Source: an uncultured Clostridia bacterium (GTDB lineage: Bacteria; Bacillota_A; Clostridia; Oscillospirales; Oscillospiraceae). Taken from it: a stretch of DNA of 34,821 bases. The notes under the pieces were generated by a model, which was not told the DNA's origin, searched no databases, and saw only the letters and a list, made by a program, of their open reading frames with translations. The position numbers and the translations under genes are program-made. Shown here in pieces: positions 1 through 8,586 of this stretch (the stretch's first letter is position 1; the number at the start of each line of letters is the position of its first letter). Location of the stretch: assembly GCA_947166955.1 (NCBI GenBank), contig CAMVGI010000001.1, forward strand, positions 1 through 34,821. The letters are read 5' to 3'.

Positions 1-788
1 AGCATCCCGATCGGCTTTAGCTCCACCGCCTCCGCCGCCGCTTTCTTGCGGTCTTCGATCTCCGTCGTCGCCGCCTCGATGAAGCTCTTGTAGGAATTGG
101 CGACCGTTCCGATATTTCCGCCCGCGCCCTGCACGCTCTTTTGGAGGTTCAGGCGCAAAAAGCACATCGTCACATAAAGCTCATCCTGCCGCTTGTCGAT
201 AGGTTTGCCCTCTTTCTTCACCCCACTGTCATACTCCGTCTGCATGGCGTCATAGTCGCTGTCAGAGAAGCCAAGCCCGAAGCGCCGCACCGTCTCAATG
301 TCGATGCCGTTTTGCGCCGCCTGCTCCGCGTTCTCCGCGTTCTCTGCCTCGCTCTCCCAGCGTTTGATGAGCGTATCGGCGTAGGTGGAACCGGAATTGC
401 TCTGCGTCAGGTTGAGCTTCGCGACATAAGCGCTCATGCGGTTGCGGTCGGCGCTGATCTTGCGGCTTGCCGCCCATGCCGTCTCGTCGACGTACATGTC
501 CGTGATCTGGCAGATGCGCTCCATCGCCGCATCCTCATCCTTATCGAAAAAGTCGATGTACTGGTCAAAAAGCTGCCCGATACAGCGCTTGCAGATGGTC
601 ATATAACCGTTATTCCCTTTGTAGATAGGGGATTTGGAAACATTGAAATTCCCTTCCTGCTTCGCGTACTTGTGTCCGCAGCAGGAGCAACGGTAAGACT
701 CATCCGAAACAACGCGAGGCTCAATGTCGCTCGGCTTCGCGTTCTTATTGATTTTTGAAACCGTCTTTTTAAGCTGCTTCTTCGCCAT
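1..788 (-). CDS. Zinc-finger phage protein, possible small terminase (partial)
   Basis: The gene runs off the left edge; 262 codons are visible. It starts at ATG 788 behind AAAGGAGGTG. After a basic N-terminus, a four-cysteine knuckle is seen (CSCC near residue 35, CKRC near residue 70), followed by a mostly helical acidic region. The layout of a Cys4 finger, 'YKGNNGY' and a helical tail resembles a protein I know from Clostridia phages near the large terminase, so a packaging role is possible. That is family memory, not shown here, and the terminase itself lies outside the window. A strong minus-strand terminator sits just upstream, so expression needs readthrough or a promoter I cannot see. 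Confidence 0.6.
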   Translation of the reverse strand, partial: MAKKQLKKTVSKINKNAKPSDIEPRVVSDESYRCSCCGHKYAKQEGNFNVSKSPIYKGNNGYMTICKRCIGQLFDQYIDFFDKDEDAAMERICQITDMYVDETAWAASRKISADRNRMSAYVAKLNLTQSNSGSTYADTLIKRWESEAENAENAEQAAQNGIDIETVRRFGLGFSDSDYDAMQTEYDSGVKKEGKPIDKRQDELYVTMCFLRLNLQKSVQGAGGNIGTVANSYKSFIEAATTEIEDRKKAAAEAVELKPIGM

Positions 789-812
789 AGCGACACCTCC
801 TTTCACAGCCTC

Positions 813-857
813 AAAAAAGCATAAAAAGAAGAGCAGAGGGAGTCATCTCTGCTCTTC
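813..857 (-). terminator. Intrinsic terminator after the CAU tRNA-like gene
   Basis: On the minus strand an 11-bp perfect stem (828-838 with 847-857, loop of 8) is followed by TTTTTATGCTTTTTT. It lies between the tRNA-like gene and the zinc-finger gene and should end transcripts coming from the RNA polymerase/HU side. Confidence 0.85.
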
Positions 858-924
858 GTATCACGCCGCCGCGTCCGCTATCCACGACGGCTCCGCCGTT
901 CCTACACATGGCAGATCGGCAAAA

Positions 925-1000
925 TGGTGGCGGGAACCGGAGTCGAACCGGATGTCTTCGCCGTATGGGGGCGCTGTGGAAACCGTTTCACCCTCCCGCT
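925..1000 (-). tRNA. tRNA-like gene, CAU anticodon, atypical
   Basis: This 76-nt minus-strand segment ends in encoded CCA. It has a T arm with loop TTCGACT, a five-base variable region, an anticodon stem of four G/C pairs and a loop reading CCCATAC, giving a CAU anticodon at the normal position. The acceptor pairs at 2:71 to 7:66. Oddities are an A1-C72 mismatch, C33 in place of the near-universal U33, G8 in place of U8, and a weak D stem. The unpaired 1:72 position together with CAU recalls initiator tRNA, but C33 argues for degeneration or another role. Its first two bases overlap the TAG stop of the gene upstream, so it is probably cut from an mRNA. Confidence 0.55.
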
Positions 1001-1232
1001 ATGTCTTGTCGGCGTCAGCCGCAGGATATAGCTCCTGCGGCGTCGCCGCGCTCATAAGTTTGATATACCCGTTCGGGACGACGCGCCAGAGCGTAAAACG
1101 CTCCTTCTCAACGCAATGGCTCACGCAGTATTCACCGCCGGACTTCGTTAGATAGCGGACGCCATGCCCGTTCTCGCTCGCCGGCAGCTTGCGCGCAACC
1201 TTTTCTTCGATCGTCGTCTTTTTGTTTGCCAT
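999..1232 (-). CDS. Small hypothetical protein, 77 aa
   Basis: ATG at 1232 follows GGGAGGATC at good spacing. The product is basic at the N-terminus (MANKKTTIEEKVARK) with a compact beta-rich middle containing two cysteines (EYCVSHC). I do not recognise the family. Its TAG stop overlaps the 5' end of the CAU tRNA-like gene by two bases, so one transcript probably carries both. Roughly 110 bases separate it from the HU gene upstream, with no convincing promoter that I can see. Confidence 0.7.
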   Translation of the reverse strand: MANKKTTIEEKVARKLPASENGHGVRYLTKSGGEYCVSHCVEKERFTLWRVVPNGYIKLMSAATPQELYPAADADKT

Positions 1233-1341
1233 AAAAATGATCCTCCCGTTCGGGTGTAGAATAGCATAATGCCTTTCTCATGCGTCCGAAAACGTCGAGC
1301 TTTCACCGCCAGTCCGCAGACCTCGGAGGGCTTGAGCATTT

Positions 1342-1647
1342 TTATTTGTCGGATTTGGAGAGCCTTTTGACGTCGCCGCTCTTCACGGCGTCCTTCAAAT
1401 TCTCTCCCGGTCTGAACGTGACCACCGAATAATCGGGGAGCATACGGTTTTCTCCGGTCGCCGCGTTGTGCGCCAGATGCCCCTTGTGCCGCTTGACCTC
1501 AAACGTGCCGAAGCCGTACACTCGCACGCTCTCCCCGCGCACCAGCGCCTCCGAGATAATGCGAAACAGATCCGTGATCACCTCGCCGGCCTGCCCCTTG
1601 CAGTATCCCATGTCGGAAAGCGCCGTCATCATATCTTCCTTGAGCAA
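1342..1647 (-). CDS. HU/IHF-family DNA-binding protein
   Basis: The 101-residue product has the HU/IHF layout: N-terminal helices, then GFGTFEVKRHKG leading into the DNA-binding arm, NAATGE, and the C-terminal FRPGENLKDAVK that matches the family's F-KPGK-LKDAV ending. HU proteins bend and coat DNA and act in replication, recombination and packaging. The frame opens at TTG 1647; an ATG at 1632 is the alternative, but the family N-terminus fits the TTG start better. The usual Pro at the arm tip is not obvious (GHLAHNAATGE). Being carried by the phage, it may organise phage DNA or assist the integrase encoded further along the arm. Family assignment is firm; the role is inference. Confidence 0.93.
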   Translation of the reverse strand: MLKEDMMTALSDMGYCKGQAGEVITDLFRIISEALVRGESVRVYGFGTFEVKRHKGHLAHNAATGENRMLPDYSVVTFRPGENLKDAVKSGDVKRLSKSDK

Positions 1648-1675
1648 ACGGTATCATTCCCTTCGTTTGGCTGCC

Positions 1676-2929
1676 TCACAGCCGGATTTGGTATACGGCG
1701 TCCGCGCCGATGCCGTTTCTGAAAAACAGCAAAAGCTGTCCCGGCGTCGAATAGAGCCGCCTGTCGTTGGCGTAGTCATCCACGCCGCACAGCGCGCGCA
1801 CGATCATCGCCTCGATCCCAAGCTCCTCAAACTCCTCCTTATGGTGCTTGTCCGCCAGAAGAACGTAGTCGATGCCAGTGCCGTACTTCTTCTGAAACAG
1901 CGTGTTGAGCGTCCGCCCGGCGCTTTTCACGTTGTCAAGGTCGCCGTGCGTCGCGCACACATGATAGCCGCAGACGTCGAAGTATAGGAACTCGTAGTAT
2001 TCCGCCTCCGGGAACACCACATCGCCGCGCGCGGACAACCTCTGCTCCAGCCACCACGGGATCAAACGCTCCATATTGTCAGCGTGGATGCTGTCATTCT
2101 TGTTCTGCACCGTGCGCAGGTGATTCCCGTACGTCGCATGGACGACGGTCTCTTCCACCTCATCGGCGAGATAGGAAATCGCGCGTGCAATAATCTCGCT
2201 CACCTGCATTACCTGTTCGCAGACAAGCTCCTCGCTCGCAACACGCACGCTCGTATGGATTGCGCCATGCGCCATATCTCCAAGAAGAACGATATGAAGG
2301 CGCTTCGGACGATTCAGCCTCAGCCTGTCGGTCACGGCATAGACAAGCGTCTCAACACGCTTGCGACACACATCGGTATCGTAATGCTGCCAGATGTTGT
2401 TCGTCACCATACCATAGTGCCAGTCTGCAAGCACCAACACAGCCTCATCCCCGTGCGGTATGTACGGATCAACGTCAGCAGGAATTGTGCTCTTATACAT
2501 CGTAAGCGGCACGGTCTCGTTCAGCTCGCGCGCCGCCGCGACCAAGCGATCTTCCAGGTTTTCCTCGCGTCCCAGCTTGTCGATGAGCTTATTGAACTCG
2601 CGGCGCTGGTCGTAAAAGCGCTTTGCCTCCTTGCGCATCTTCAAGGTCTTTGCCTCAATCTCGTCGATGTAGGCGCTGTGCTCTGCGTCGGAGGACGCGC
2701 CCATCTTCTTCTTGAAGTGCTGCATCACTGCGTAGCCGGAATACGGCGTCACTGCCGCCGCCTTGCGCAGACTGTCCCGATGACAGTCGAGGCCAAGCGC
2801 CTCCACAATGTCCTGCCAGTCCAGATCTCCAGGCTGCTCCTCCACCTTCGTCTCGATCAGGCGAAGCCCGTACTCATACGCATCCTCGCCATCGCGCCTT
2901 TCATACTTGGGATTCACGTCTTCCGTCAC
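1676..2929 (-). CDS. Calcineurin-like metallophosphoesterase, 417 aa
   Basis: The metallophosphoesterase motifs occur in order: ADWH (about residues 168-171), GDMAH (217-221), GNH (268-270) and ATHGD (326-330). These are the metal ligands and catalytic histidine of the SbcD/Mre11-like superfamily, which hydrolyses phosphodiesters or phosphomonoesters with two metals. The N-terminal 150 residues are helical and contain a segment that looks like a small helix-turn-helix region (DIVEALGLDCHRDSLRKA). Start is GTG 2929, overlapping the previous gene's TGA as GTGA, with GGAGAGAG upstream. A DNA end-processing or nuclease role is plausible in a phage; the substrate cannot be read from sequence. Confidence 0.85.
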   Translation of the reverse strand: MTEDVNPKYERRDGEDAYEYGLRLIETKVEEQPGDLDWQDIVEALGLDCHRDSLRKAAAVTPYSGYAVMQHFKKKMGASSDAEHSAYIDEIEAKTLKMRKEAKRFYDQRREFNKLIDKLGREENLEDRLVAAARELNETVPLTMYKSTIPADVDPYIPHGDEAVLVLADWHYGMVTNNIWQHYDTDVCRKRVETLVYAVTDRLRLNRPKRLHIVLLGDMAHGAIHTSVRVASEELVCEQVMQVSEIIARAISYLADEVEETVVHATYGNHLRTVQNKNDSIHADNMERLIPWWLEQRLSARGDVVFPEAEYYEFLYFDVCGYHVCATHGDLDNVKSAGRTLNTLFQKKYGTGIDYVLLADKHHKEEFEELGIEAMIVRALCGVDDYANDRRLYSTPGQLLLFFRNGIGADAVYQIRL

Positions 2930-3120
2930 CTCTCTCCTGTCGGCGGCATCTCGCGCCGCCGTTCGATCGTGATCGTCACGTCCGGCACACCGTCCCAGCG
3001 TTTTAGGATCTCGCCGATCGCGTAAGAGCGTACGGCGTCATCCCTATACTCCGTCACCGTCTGGTCGGCGCAGTCGATCGTGACGTGCTCATATCGTTCG
3101 ATCCTGTCCTGATACGCCAT
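2926..3120 (-). CDS. Small hypothetical protein, 64 aa
   Basis: ATG at 3120 overlaps the preceding TGA by one base, and its own stop overlaps the phosphoesterase start by four bases, so it is translationally coupled on both sides. AGGAGT lies upstream. The product is rich in charged residues and aromatic-poor. No family recognised. Confidence 0.7.
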   Translation of the reverse strand: MAYQDRIERYEHVTIDCADQTVTEYRDDAVRSYAIGEILKRWDGVPDVTITIERRREMPPTGER

Positions 3121-3359
3121 CAGCGATCACGACTCCTATCATGCCGCCTGCGGCGGTCGCGCATCGCACGTCTCCGATCAAACTCACGCACCAGCTCCGC
3201 CGCCGCGTCGTTCGTGTCCGCGATTGCGCGCATCAGCTCCTCGGACTCCGTGCAGAAGTAGTGGTGGCGCTTCGTCCGCTGCTTCATCGTGCGCGGATAC
3301 TTGTACTGGGGGTACAGCTTCTCCAGAAGCATCTTTTCGTCATTGGTAATAGAGATCAC
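3120..3359 (-). CDS. Small basic hypothetical protein, 79 aa
   Basis: Starts at GTG 3359 eight bases after AAAGGATG. The first 35 residues (NDEKMLLEKLYPQYKYPRT, then MKQRTKRHHYF) are compact and resemble small proteins I have seen in Clostridia prophages. The tail is a run of Arg and Asp (RRRAMRDRRRRHDRSRDR), probably nucleic-acid binding. It is the first gene after a 154-base gap, so a promoter is expected just upstream. Function unknown. Confidence 0.7.
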   Translation of the reverse strand: MISITNDEKMLLEKLYPQYKYPRTMKQRTKRHHYFCTESEELMRAIADTNDAAAELVREFDRRRAMRDRRRRHDRSRDR

Positions 3360-3513
3360 AAAACTTCATCCTTTACATTTAGATTTGGATAGATTTTGGC
3401 GTCTATCCTATATCCCGCAAGTTTGTGACCTCGCAGATTTCCAATAGCTATTGCGTATATCTGGCAATTTGTTCAGAACTAATCGACCGAAAAGAGAGAT
3501 TTTTTGTATATTT
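3360..3513 (-). promoter_or_regulatory. AT-rich leader with inverted repeat
   Basis: This gap between the RNA polymerase gene and the 79-residue gene is AT-rich against its surroundings. It holds a 6-bp inverted repeat, GGATAG/CTATCC (3387-3392 with 3403-3408), in the leader of the downstream gene, and several TATA-like words but no good -35/-10 pair that I can defend. A promoter is likely here because the polymerase gene ends and a new cluster begins. Confidence 0.4.
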
Positions 3514-6333
3514 TCAACAAACGGTGTCCACGATTTTGCATGGAATCGACGGAACCTTACGGAAACGAAAACCGTAGATCGTCACGCTGCCGGCTGCAGA
3601 ATCGTCCTCCTCCAGTACCATAATCGGCTCGCGGCTCTCCTCGATGAGATCGAGAAAGCTCTGGTTGGGAAGCGTAAAGAGCATATAGAATAGACTGCGG
3701 GAGATGTCCTTGTTCTGCTGCTCCTCGATGGCGAGCAGCAGCCGATGCGCCGTATGACGATTGAGCTGGATCGACTTGATGTAGTCGTAGCACTCCTCGC
3801 GGATCTCGCCGACGAGCGACGCCTTTTCCGCGTTATCCATACCGCTTTCCGTATCGTCCCACACCGCCTTGATCTGCGCGCGCATATTGCGCACCAGCTC
3901 CAAAATGCGGTCGACCTGCGGATATTTTACAAACCGGTTGGAAATATCATCGCACGTCACGAGCATTTCGGAAAACGGCAGAAACCCGTTTTTCTTTTGC
4001 TTCGCGCGGAAGCAGTTGAGGCTGTGCTGCAAATAATCCATCGTCGTGTCGTGAAAGCGGTAATTCTTCCGCGCGCTGTCATAGTAGCCCTTCATGCGCG
4101 CGATCTTGCCGAAGAAATTCGGCTTGACTTGCCGCCCGTCGTCATCGCGGATCTCGTACTTCTGCTTGAGACGGCGCAGCTCACCCACGCTGTCTACCGC
4201 AAACTCCTTTTTCGCCTTGTCGATCTCAAGCCCGCTGAGCACGTCGAGCTTGGCGATGTCGCAGTAAAGCTCCTCGATGTCCGCAAACGGCGCGCCGCCG
4301 TTGAGCGTGTGCCAAAGTCGCGTGTTAAGCTCCTGCGAAAGGTTAACGATCTCCCCGATCTTGTTGACGCTCGTTTTGATGTCGAGGTCTGCCTGCTCCG
4401 CCCAGGTGTAGTGCCGCACGACCTTCTTTGCCTCCACCATGCTCGTCGGCACGAGAAAGCGGTCATAGTTGCGCTCCGCCGCGCGGATGAGGATGGGGTT
4501 GTCGGTGAGCAGCATCGTGTCGCTGTCAAAATCTGCACCGGAAAGCCGCATCAAGATGTTCTCGCCAATGCTGTTGATGCAGACGATTTCCCTTGTAGGG
4601 TTGAAATATCGCTCGATTTCGTCATTTTTTCGGTTTTTTGTCAGCAAAATGTTCCCCATCGTCACATGGGGACTGCGACTGCCGAGCACCGTTTGATTAA
4701 ACCGAAAACGCTTGGAGTAGATGTTGCCGACGCCGATCTGACTCGTGCCGTCAAATTTTCCAACGGCTGACAAAAGCATCTCCACCGGATTGCCGAGGAG
4801 CGTCGAGTAGTTGCCGTCCACCATCAGGTGTCCACGCCGCAAGGACTTCATAAAGGACTTCATCAAGTCGCGCTTGAAATCGTAGTAAAGCCGCGTCTGC
4901 GCAAACTTGTCGCTCACGCCGAGCATCTGGTAAACCACATCGTTCGTTGTCGCTGCGGCGCTGATCTCCTCATCCTCACCGCCGTATCGGATGTGGTAGC
5001 GCAGCACGGCAGGATCTTGGTGGATCATCTGCAAATAGTCAAGCGACGGCTTGACCAGCGCTGCGACGTCCTCCTGCGACATCTGCAAGGTATTGAGGAG
5101 CTGGTAGTGCGTCATCACCAGCCGCCCGTCAAAGAAATGCGTCGGCTTCTCGTGCTTCACCACACCGAAGCTCCCGTCCTCCTCCAAAAGCCTCAGCCAG
5201 TTTTCAAGCGTTCCGAATTTCACATACTTGATGCTGCTCGGCGTCGTGATGATCTTGATGTCCTCCACGCGCTCGGCGAGCGTAAAACCGCCAAGCTGCG
5301 AGACCTCTGTAATGCCGTGGTCGGCAAAAAACGTCTGGATATTGGCGTTGAAGCACGCAGATTTGAAGAATCGGTTGCGCAGCAGGATCATGCCGCGCTC
5401 CTGATACGCGCCCATCGCGCTCTTGTCGATCAGCGATTGCCCGTCCCAAATGCTGTTCTCAACGTCCACATCCTCCGGCTTCGACTCAAGCCACCCGTCC
5501 GCACCGATACGCGACACCACAGCGCGGTCACGGAACACGCTCTTATAGTCGTCGATGACAAGGAAGTTTTCAGGCCGCAGCGGGATCGTGTCGATGATGC
5601 TGCTGAGCGTCAGCGCGATATACGCTTCCAACGCCGCGAGGTCTACCTGCTGCCCCTCTTTGACGTGCAACCCGCACATCTCCCAGCGGTGCATCCGGCT
5701 GTATAGCTGCTCGTCGATAAAAAGACACTTCCCGACGCGACTGGAGCCGCTGGAGCGCTTGAAGCGGCGAAAGTTGATGCCGTCGCAGCGAAAACCGTCC
5801 CGATACAGCCGCTCGCGAAGCTGCGCCACCGTAAAGAGCACCTTCATCTGCTTGCCGAGGCGATACATCCCGCCCTCAAAGATAAACAGGTCTCCGAGCA
5901 GCGCCGCGTCGACCGGATGCTCCACCGGCTCATCCACGCGCACCGCCAAAAGCTCGCCGTTGCGTACGCAAACACCGTCGCGGATCTCCACATCTGCGGG
6001 AAGATACCCGAATTTGACGTAGGTATTGCCGGCAAAGCGGTTAAATTCCTTCACACTGTACTTGAACGTCACGTTGATGACACGCCGGCAATACTCCTTA
6101 CCGCGCTTGTTGAACGTAAAATCCATGCGCCGGTAGACCTTCTCGTATACCTCGCGCAGCTTAATGAGGTCGAGACTGTAATCCAGCGTGTTGATAAAGC
6201 GCTTCGTGTTGAACTCTCCGGCGTTCTCCCCGGAGGCGTATCGCACCGTGTAACCGGTGCAGCGCTCCGAGGAGTAATTCGCGAGAAACAGATCCTTCGC
6301 ATCCGCAGACACGATATAAACGCCGTTTGCCAT
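3514..6333 (-). CDS. Phage single-chain RNA polymerase, YonO/beta-prime-like
   Basis: The 939-residue product carries GADFDSD at residues 599-605, the aspartate triad (D601, D603, D605) of the double-psi barrel polymerases; cellular beta-prime has NADFDGD. About 45 residues before it lies SRSPHVTMGNIL, matching the R-P-H segment that precedes the triad in beta-prime. The length fits YonO of phage SPbeta (about 900 residues), a single-chain DNA-dependent RNA polymerase related to eukaryotic RNA-silencing polymerases. An upstream segment (DGQSLIDKSAM, then FKSACFNANIQTFF) also recalls that group. The G-to-S change within the triad is unusual. Start ATG 6333 follows the previous stop directly, and the gene lies in the helicase operon. 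It probably transcribes a class of phage genes. Family call confident, target genes unknown. Confidence 0.87.
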   Translation of the reverse strand: MANGVYIVSADAKDLFLANYSSERCTGYTVRYASGENAGEFNTKRFINTLDYSLDLIKLREVYEKVYRRMDFTFNKRGKEYCRRVINVTFKYSVKEFNRFAGNTYVKFGYLPADVEIRDGVCVRNGELLAVRVDEPVEHPVDAALLGDLFIFEGGMYRLGKQMKVLFTVAQLRERLYRDGFRCDGINFRRFKRSSGSSRVGKCLFIDEQLYSRMHRWEMCGLHVKEGQQVDLAALEAYIALTLSSIIDTIPLRPENFLVIDDYKSVFRDRAVVSRIGADGWLESKPEDVDVENSIWDGQSLIDKSAMGAYQERGMILLRNRFFKSACFNANIQTFFADHGITEVSQLGGFTLAERVEDIKIITTPSSIKYVKFGTLENWLRLLEEDGSFGVVKHEKPTHFFDGRLVMTHYQLLNTLQMSQEDVAALVKPSLDYLQMIHQDPAVLRYHIRYGGEDEEISAAATTNDVVYQMLGVSDKFAQTRLYYDFKRDLMKSFMKSLRRGHLMVDGNYSTLLGNPVEMLLSAVGKFDGTSQIGVGNIYSKRFRFNQTVLGSRSPHVTMGNILLTKNRKNDEIERYFNPTREIVCINSIGENILMRLSGADFDSDTMLLTDNPILIRAAERNYDRFLVPTSMVEAKKVVRHYTWAEQADLDIKTSVNKIGEIVNLSQELNTRLWHTLNGGAPFADIEELYCDIAKLDVLSGLEIDKAKKEFAVDSVGELRRLKQKYEIRDDDGRQVKPNFFGKIARMKGYYDSARKNYRFHDTTMDYLQHSLNCFRAKQKKNGFLPFSEMLVTCDDISNRFVKYPQVDRILELVRNMRAQIKAVWDDTESGMDNAEKASLVGEIREECYDYIKSIQLNRHTAHRLLLAIEEQQNKDISRSLFYMLFTLPNQSFLDLIEESREPIMVLEEDDSAAGSVTIYGFRFRKVPSIPCKIVDTVC

Positions 6334-6642
6334 TTACTCACCGCCCTGATTTTTCTTTGCCTCCGAAAGGCGCTTTTGCCGCGCTGTCTCCAAACGGGCG
6401 CGCGCCGCATCCTTTTGCTCCTGCGTCATGCTCGTCTGCTTCTTCGGACGGATCTTGAACCACGACGCGGGGAGGCGCGCGACCAGCGATCCATCGCTGT
6501 TGACCACGCGGATGTCGACCTCGCTCGGATACTTCCGCTTGAGGTCTTCGATCGCCTTGATCCATTTCTTTTCCGACGTCGAAAATGTGGCAAACTTCTC
6601 TCCTGCCACATGATCCCATGCGGTTTCCTTGAAATCATCCAC
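6334..6642 (-). CDS. Small hypothetical protein, 102 aa
   Basis: GTG at 6642 is preferred because GGAGGAGG lies nine bases upstream; the frame also opens further 5'. The protein has a compact N-terminal part (FKETAWDHVAGEKFATFST, KWIKAI), a beta stretch ending in a WFKIRPKK motif, and a charged helical tail. It resembles a short protein often carried by Clostridia mobile elements, but I know no function for it. It overlaps the end of the helicase gene by eight bases and abuts the RNA polymerase start, so the three are co-translated. Confidence 0.75.
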   Translation of the reverse strand: MDDFKETAWDHVAGEKFATFSTSEKKWIKAIEDLKRKYPSEVDIRVVNSDGSLVARLPASWFKIRPKKQTSMTQEQKDAARARLETARQKRLSEAKKNQGGE

Positions 6643-7873
6643 AAGCACGCACCTCCTCCGTGTCTCCGGCCAGCTCATCAAGCCAGTCCGTCAAAAGCAT
6701 CCTCATCCGCCGCGATGGGACATAAATCCAGATTTCCCTGCCGTCGCGAATGGCACTGCGCCAGATCCATTGGATCATCTCGCCGAGCGCCCACTGCTCC
6801 TCCCGCACATCAACGCCGTGCGCGCGGTAAAAATTGCCGAGCACGGGATTAAAGTAGTTGTTCACGCAAAAGGCCAGATGGTCACGCTCGCGATAAGCAT
6901 TGGTCGCCCGCGTATTCCAGGAAAGAAAACCGCTCGTGTACCCCTTCCCCTTGAGCGCGTCCTGATAGTCCTTGAAGGTCGTCCACAGATTTTTGGACGT
7001 CGCTGAGGCATACCGGTGCTTGAACACGTTAGTGAGATTATTTTTGAGCTGTTTGATATTCTCCTTGCCGCGACTTTTCGCCGCGCGGTCATACCACGAT
7101 ACGGAAAGCGCCGTGTCCGCGTCGCCGATCGCGTTGAGCTTGCGGTCGTCGAGCACATGGATCTTGTCGCGCAGCGTCTTCACATACTCCGGCATCACCG
7201 GAACGTCGCAGAAACGATACTCGCCGCGCTCATATGTGGTTCCGATCTTGCGCACGCGCACACCATTGATGTCAAAATAGTATTTCTGCGGCTGCGCATC
7301 GAAAAGATACGTCAGGATCGTCACCTCGCAAAATGCCTCAAACACCTCTATCGGAAACGTCCAAAGCATCATGCAGTCCTGGTAAAGCGTCACATGCCCC
7401 GTTCGCACGGTGTCACGCAGCTCGTTGAACTTCCCGTCGTAAGCGTCGTCTGTCCACCGCACGCGTCCGTCTCCGTCATCCACCTCTATCACGCCGTTGC
7501 TCCGCAGCAGCCGGATGTCCTGCGGCGACACTTCAAGGTTTTCGTAAACCTTCGTTACCTCATCAAGGATGAGCTTATACCCGCCCTCGCGCAAAAGCCG
7601 TATCGTCGTGTCATTGTAGGTGTGGAAAAGCGCGTGCGTGCTCGCGATATTGCACCCGTGCGCGAGCTTGTCGTGCAAATCATCGAGCTTTCGGCAGCCA
7701 AAGTTCTTTGGATCGTAAAAAGACCGCTCCGCGCAGCTCTCCTTGATACGCTCCACCTCGGCAAGGTACGGCGTGATGAACACATAGCGGCTGCCGGTAT
7801 CCTCCCGCATCCGCGTGATGGCGGATTCTGTCTTCCCTGCGCCCATGATCATGTCGCACACATTCACTACCAT
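6635..7873 (-). CDS. Superfamily 2 helicase/ATPase, 412 aa
   Basis: A Walker A site, MGAGKT (residues 10-15), stands right at the N-terminus, followed by YVFITPYLAEVERI (motif Ia-like), the Walker B LILDEVTK (D104, E105), VTILTYLFDAQ (motif III-like) and a C-terminal QWIWRSAIRDG with IYVPSRRMR (motif VI-like arginines). This is the layout of phage DEAD-like DNA helicases. It would unwind DNA during replication or recombination using ATP. Start ATG 7873 overlaps the FolD-like gene by seven bases. Placement between that gene and the RNA polymerase puts it in a nucleic-acid metabolism operon. Confidence 0.85.
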   Translation of the reverse strand: MVVNVCDMIMGAGKTESAITRMREDTGSRYVFITPYLAEVERIKESCAERSFYDPKNFGCRKLDDLHDKLAHGCNIASTHALFHTYNDTTIRLLREGGYKLILDEVTKVYENLEVSPQDIRLLRSNGVIEVDDGDGRVRWTDDAYDGKFNELRDTVRTGHVTLYQDCMMLWTFPIEVFEAFCEVTILTYLFDAQPQKYYFDINGVRVRKIGTTYERGEYRFCDVPVMPEYVKTLRDKIHVLDDRKLNAIGDADTALSVSWYDRAAKSRGKENIKQLKNNLTNVFKHRYASATSKNLWTTFKDYQDALKGKGYTSGFLSWNTRATNAYRERDHLAFCVNNYFNPVLGNFYRAHGVDVREEQWALGEMIQWIWRSAIRDGREIWIYVPSRRMRMLLTDWLDELAGDTEEVRACG

Positions 7874-8586
7874 CGCGCCGCCCCCGTTCTGATTCTGAAA
7901 TTATCTGCGATGCGGTCAAGCAGTACCGCGCGCGTCACAGCGCCGACGCCGCCCTTGCGCGCGGTGATCGTAATGTGACCGTTATATCGCAAAAGGACAT
8001 CGTTTTTTTCGTTGAATGAATTGCTGATGTCAACGATCAGCTTTTCGCACTTTGCGTTCGCCGGATAAAACTTAGCATCACGCGCCGCGCAAAATACAAC
8101 GTCCGCACGACAGATCGCTTCGTACATGACATAATCTCTCGTTCTGCTGTGGCAAAGTGTCACCGTTGCATCGCGATCAATAAGCTCACGCGCGATCTCG
8201 CGTCCGATCCCGCGCCCAATAACGGTCGCGCTCTTTCCGGCAAGCACCATGCGGCTCTCGGCAACTCGCAGCGCCGCTTCCGTTACCGCGCGGATTTGTC
8301 TCCCACCTCTAAAGTTGTCGACGTCCCACTCCATCGGCGGTCGATACTCCATCTCGCCGAGCGTCAGTACACCATCAAGGCCGGACAGCGCGCCGTCGCG
8401 CTTGTCCGTCACAACGTCGATGCCAAGCTCCTCCGCGTCGCGACGGATACCGCGCAGGTACATCTCATCATCGGCTGCGTCGCCGGCGCGCATCACCAAA
8501 AGTACAGGACGACCGCCAACGAGCTTGGCGCTGACACCGGCTTTGATCTCATCCGCGATCGGCGTGCAGTCCATGTACTCGATCAT
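7867..8586 (-). CDS. FolD-like protein with altered active site, 239 aa
   Basis: The C-terminal half matches methylenetetrahydrofolate dehydrogenase/cyclohydrolase (FolD): ATVIGRGIGREIAREL (nucleotide loop), DATVTLCHSRT, a GH-T strand and the GGVGAVTRAVLL signature. The N-terminal half keeps the Y of the Y-x3-K motif (Y43) and a DVD (as in KDVDG). However, the catalytic Lys position is I47, the Gln of the LVQLPLP loop is replaced, and that loop is shortened. At 239 residues it is about 45 shorter than usual FolD. Cyclohydrolase activity is therefore doubtful. It may be a dehydrogenase only, or a repurposed nucleotide/folate-binding protein. ATGA overlap couples it to the gene upstream. Confidence 0.8.
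   Translation of the reverse strand: MIEYMDCTPIADEIKAGVSAKLVGGRPVLLVMRAGDAADDEMYLRGIRRDAEELGIDVVTDKRDGALSGLDGVLTLGEMEYRPPMEWDVDNFRGGRQIRAVTEAALRVAESRMVLAGKSATVIGRGIGREIARELIDRDATVTLCHSRTRDYVMYEAICRADVVFCAARDAKFYPANAKCEKLIVDISNSFNEKNDVLLRYNGHITITARKGGVGAVTRAVLLDRIADNFRIRTGAARW

Noticed and set aside
1233..1341. A tRNA or a 63-residue gene between HU and the 77-residue gene
   Set aside because: CCCTCCG and CGGGAGG at the ends do not pair in register, no T-loop motif is present, and the frame overlaps a better supported gene.
2084..3025. Plus-strand frames opposite the left-arm genes (for example 313 residues here, 341 residues at 3745)
   Set aside because: They mirror real minus-strand genes with clear motifs, have no ribosome binding sites, and are rich in Arg, His and Leu as antisense shadows are.
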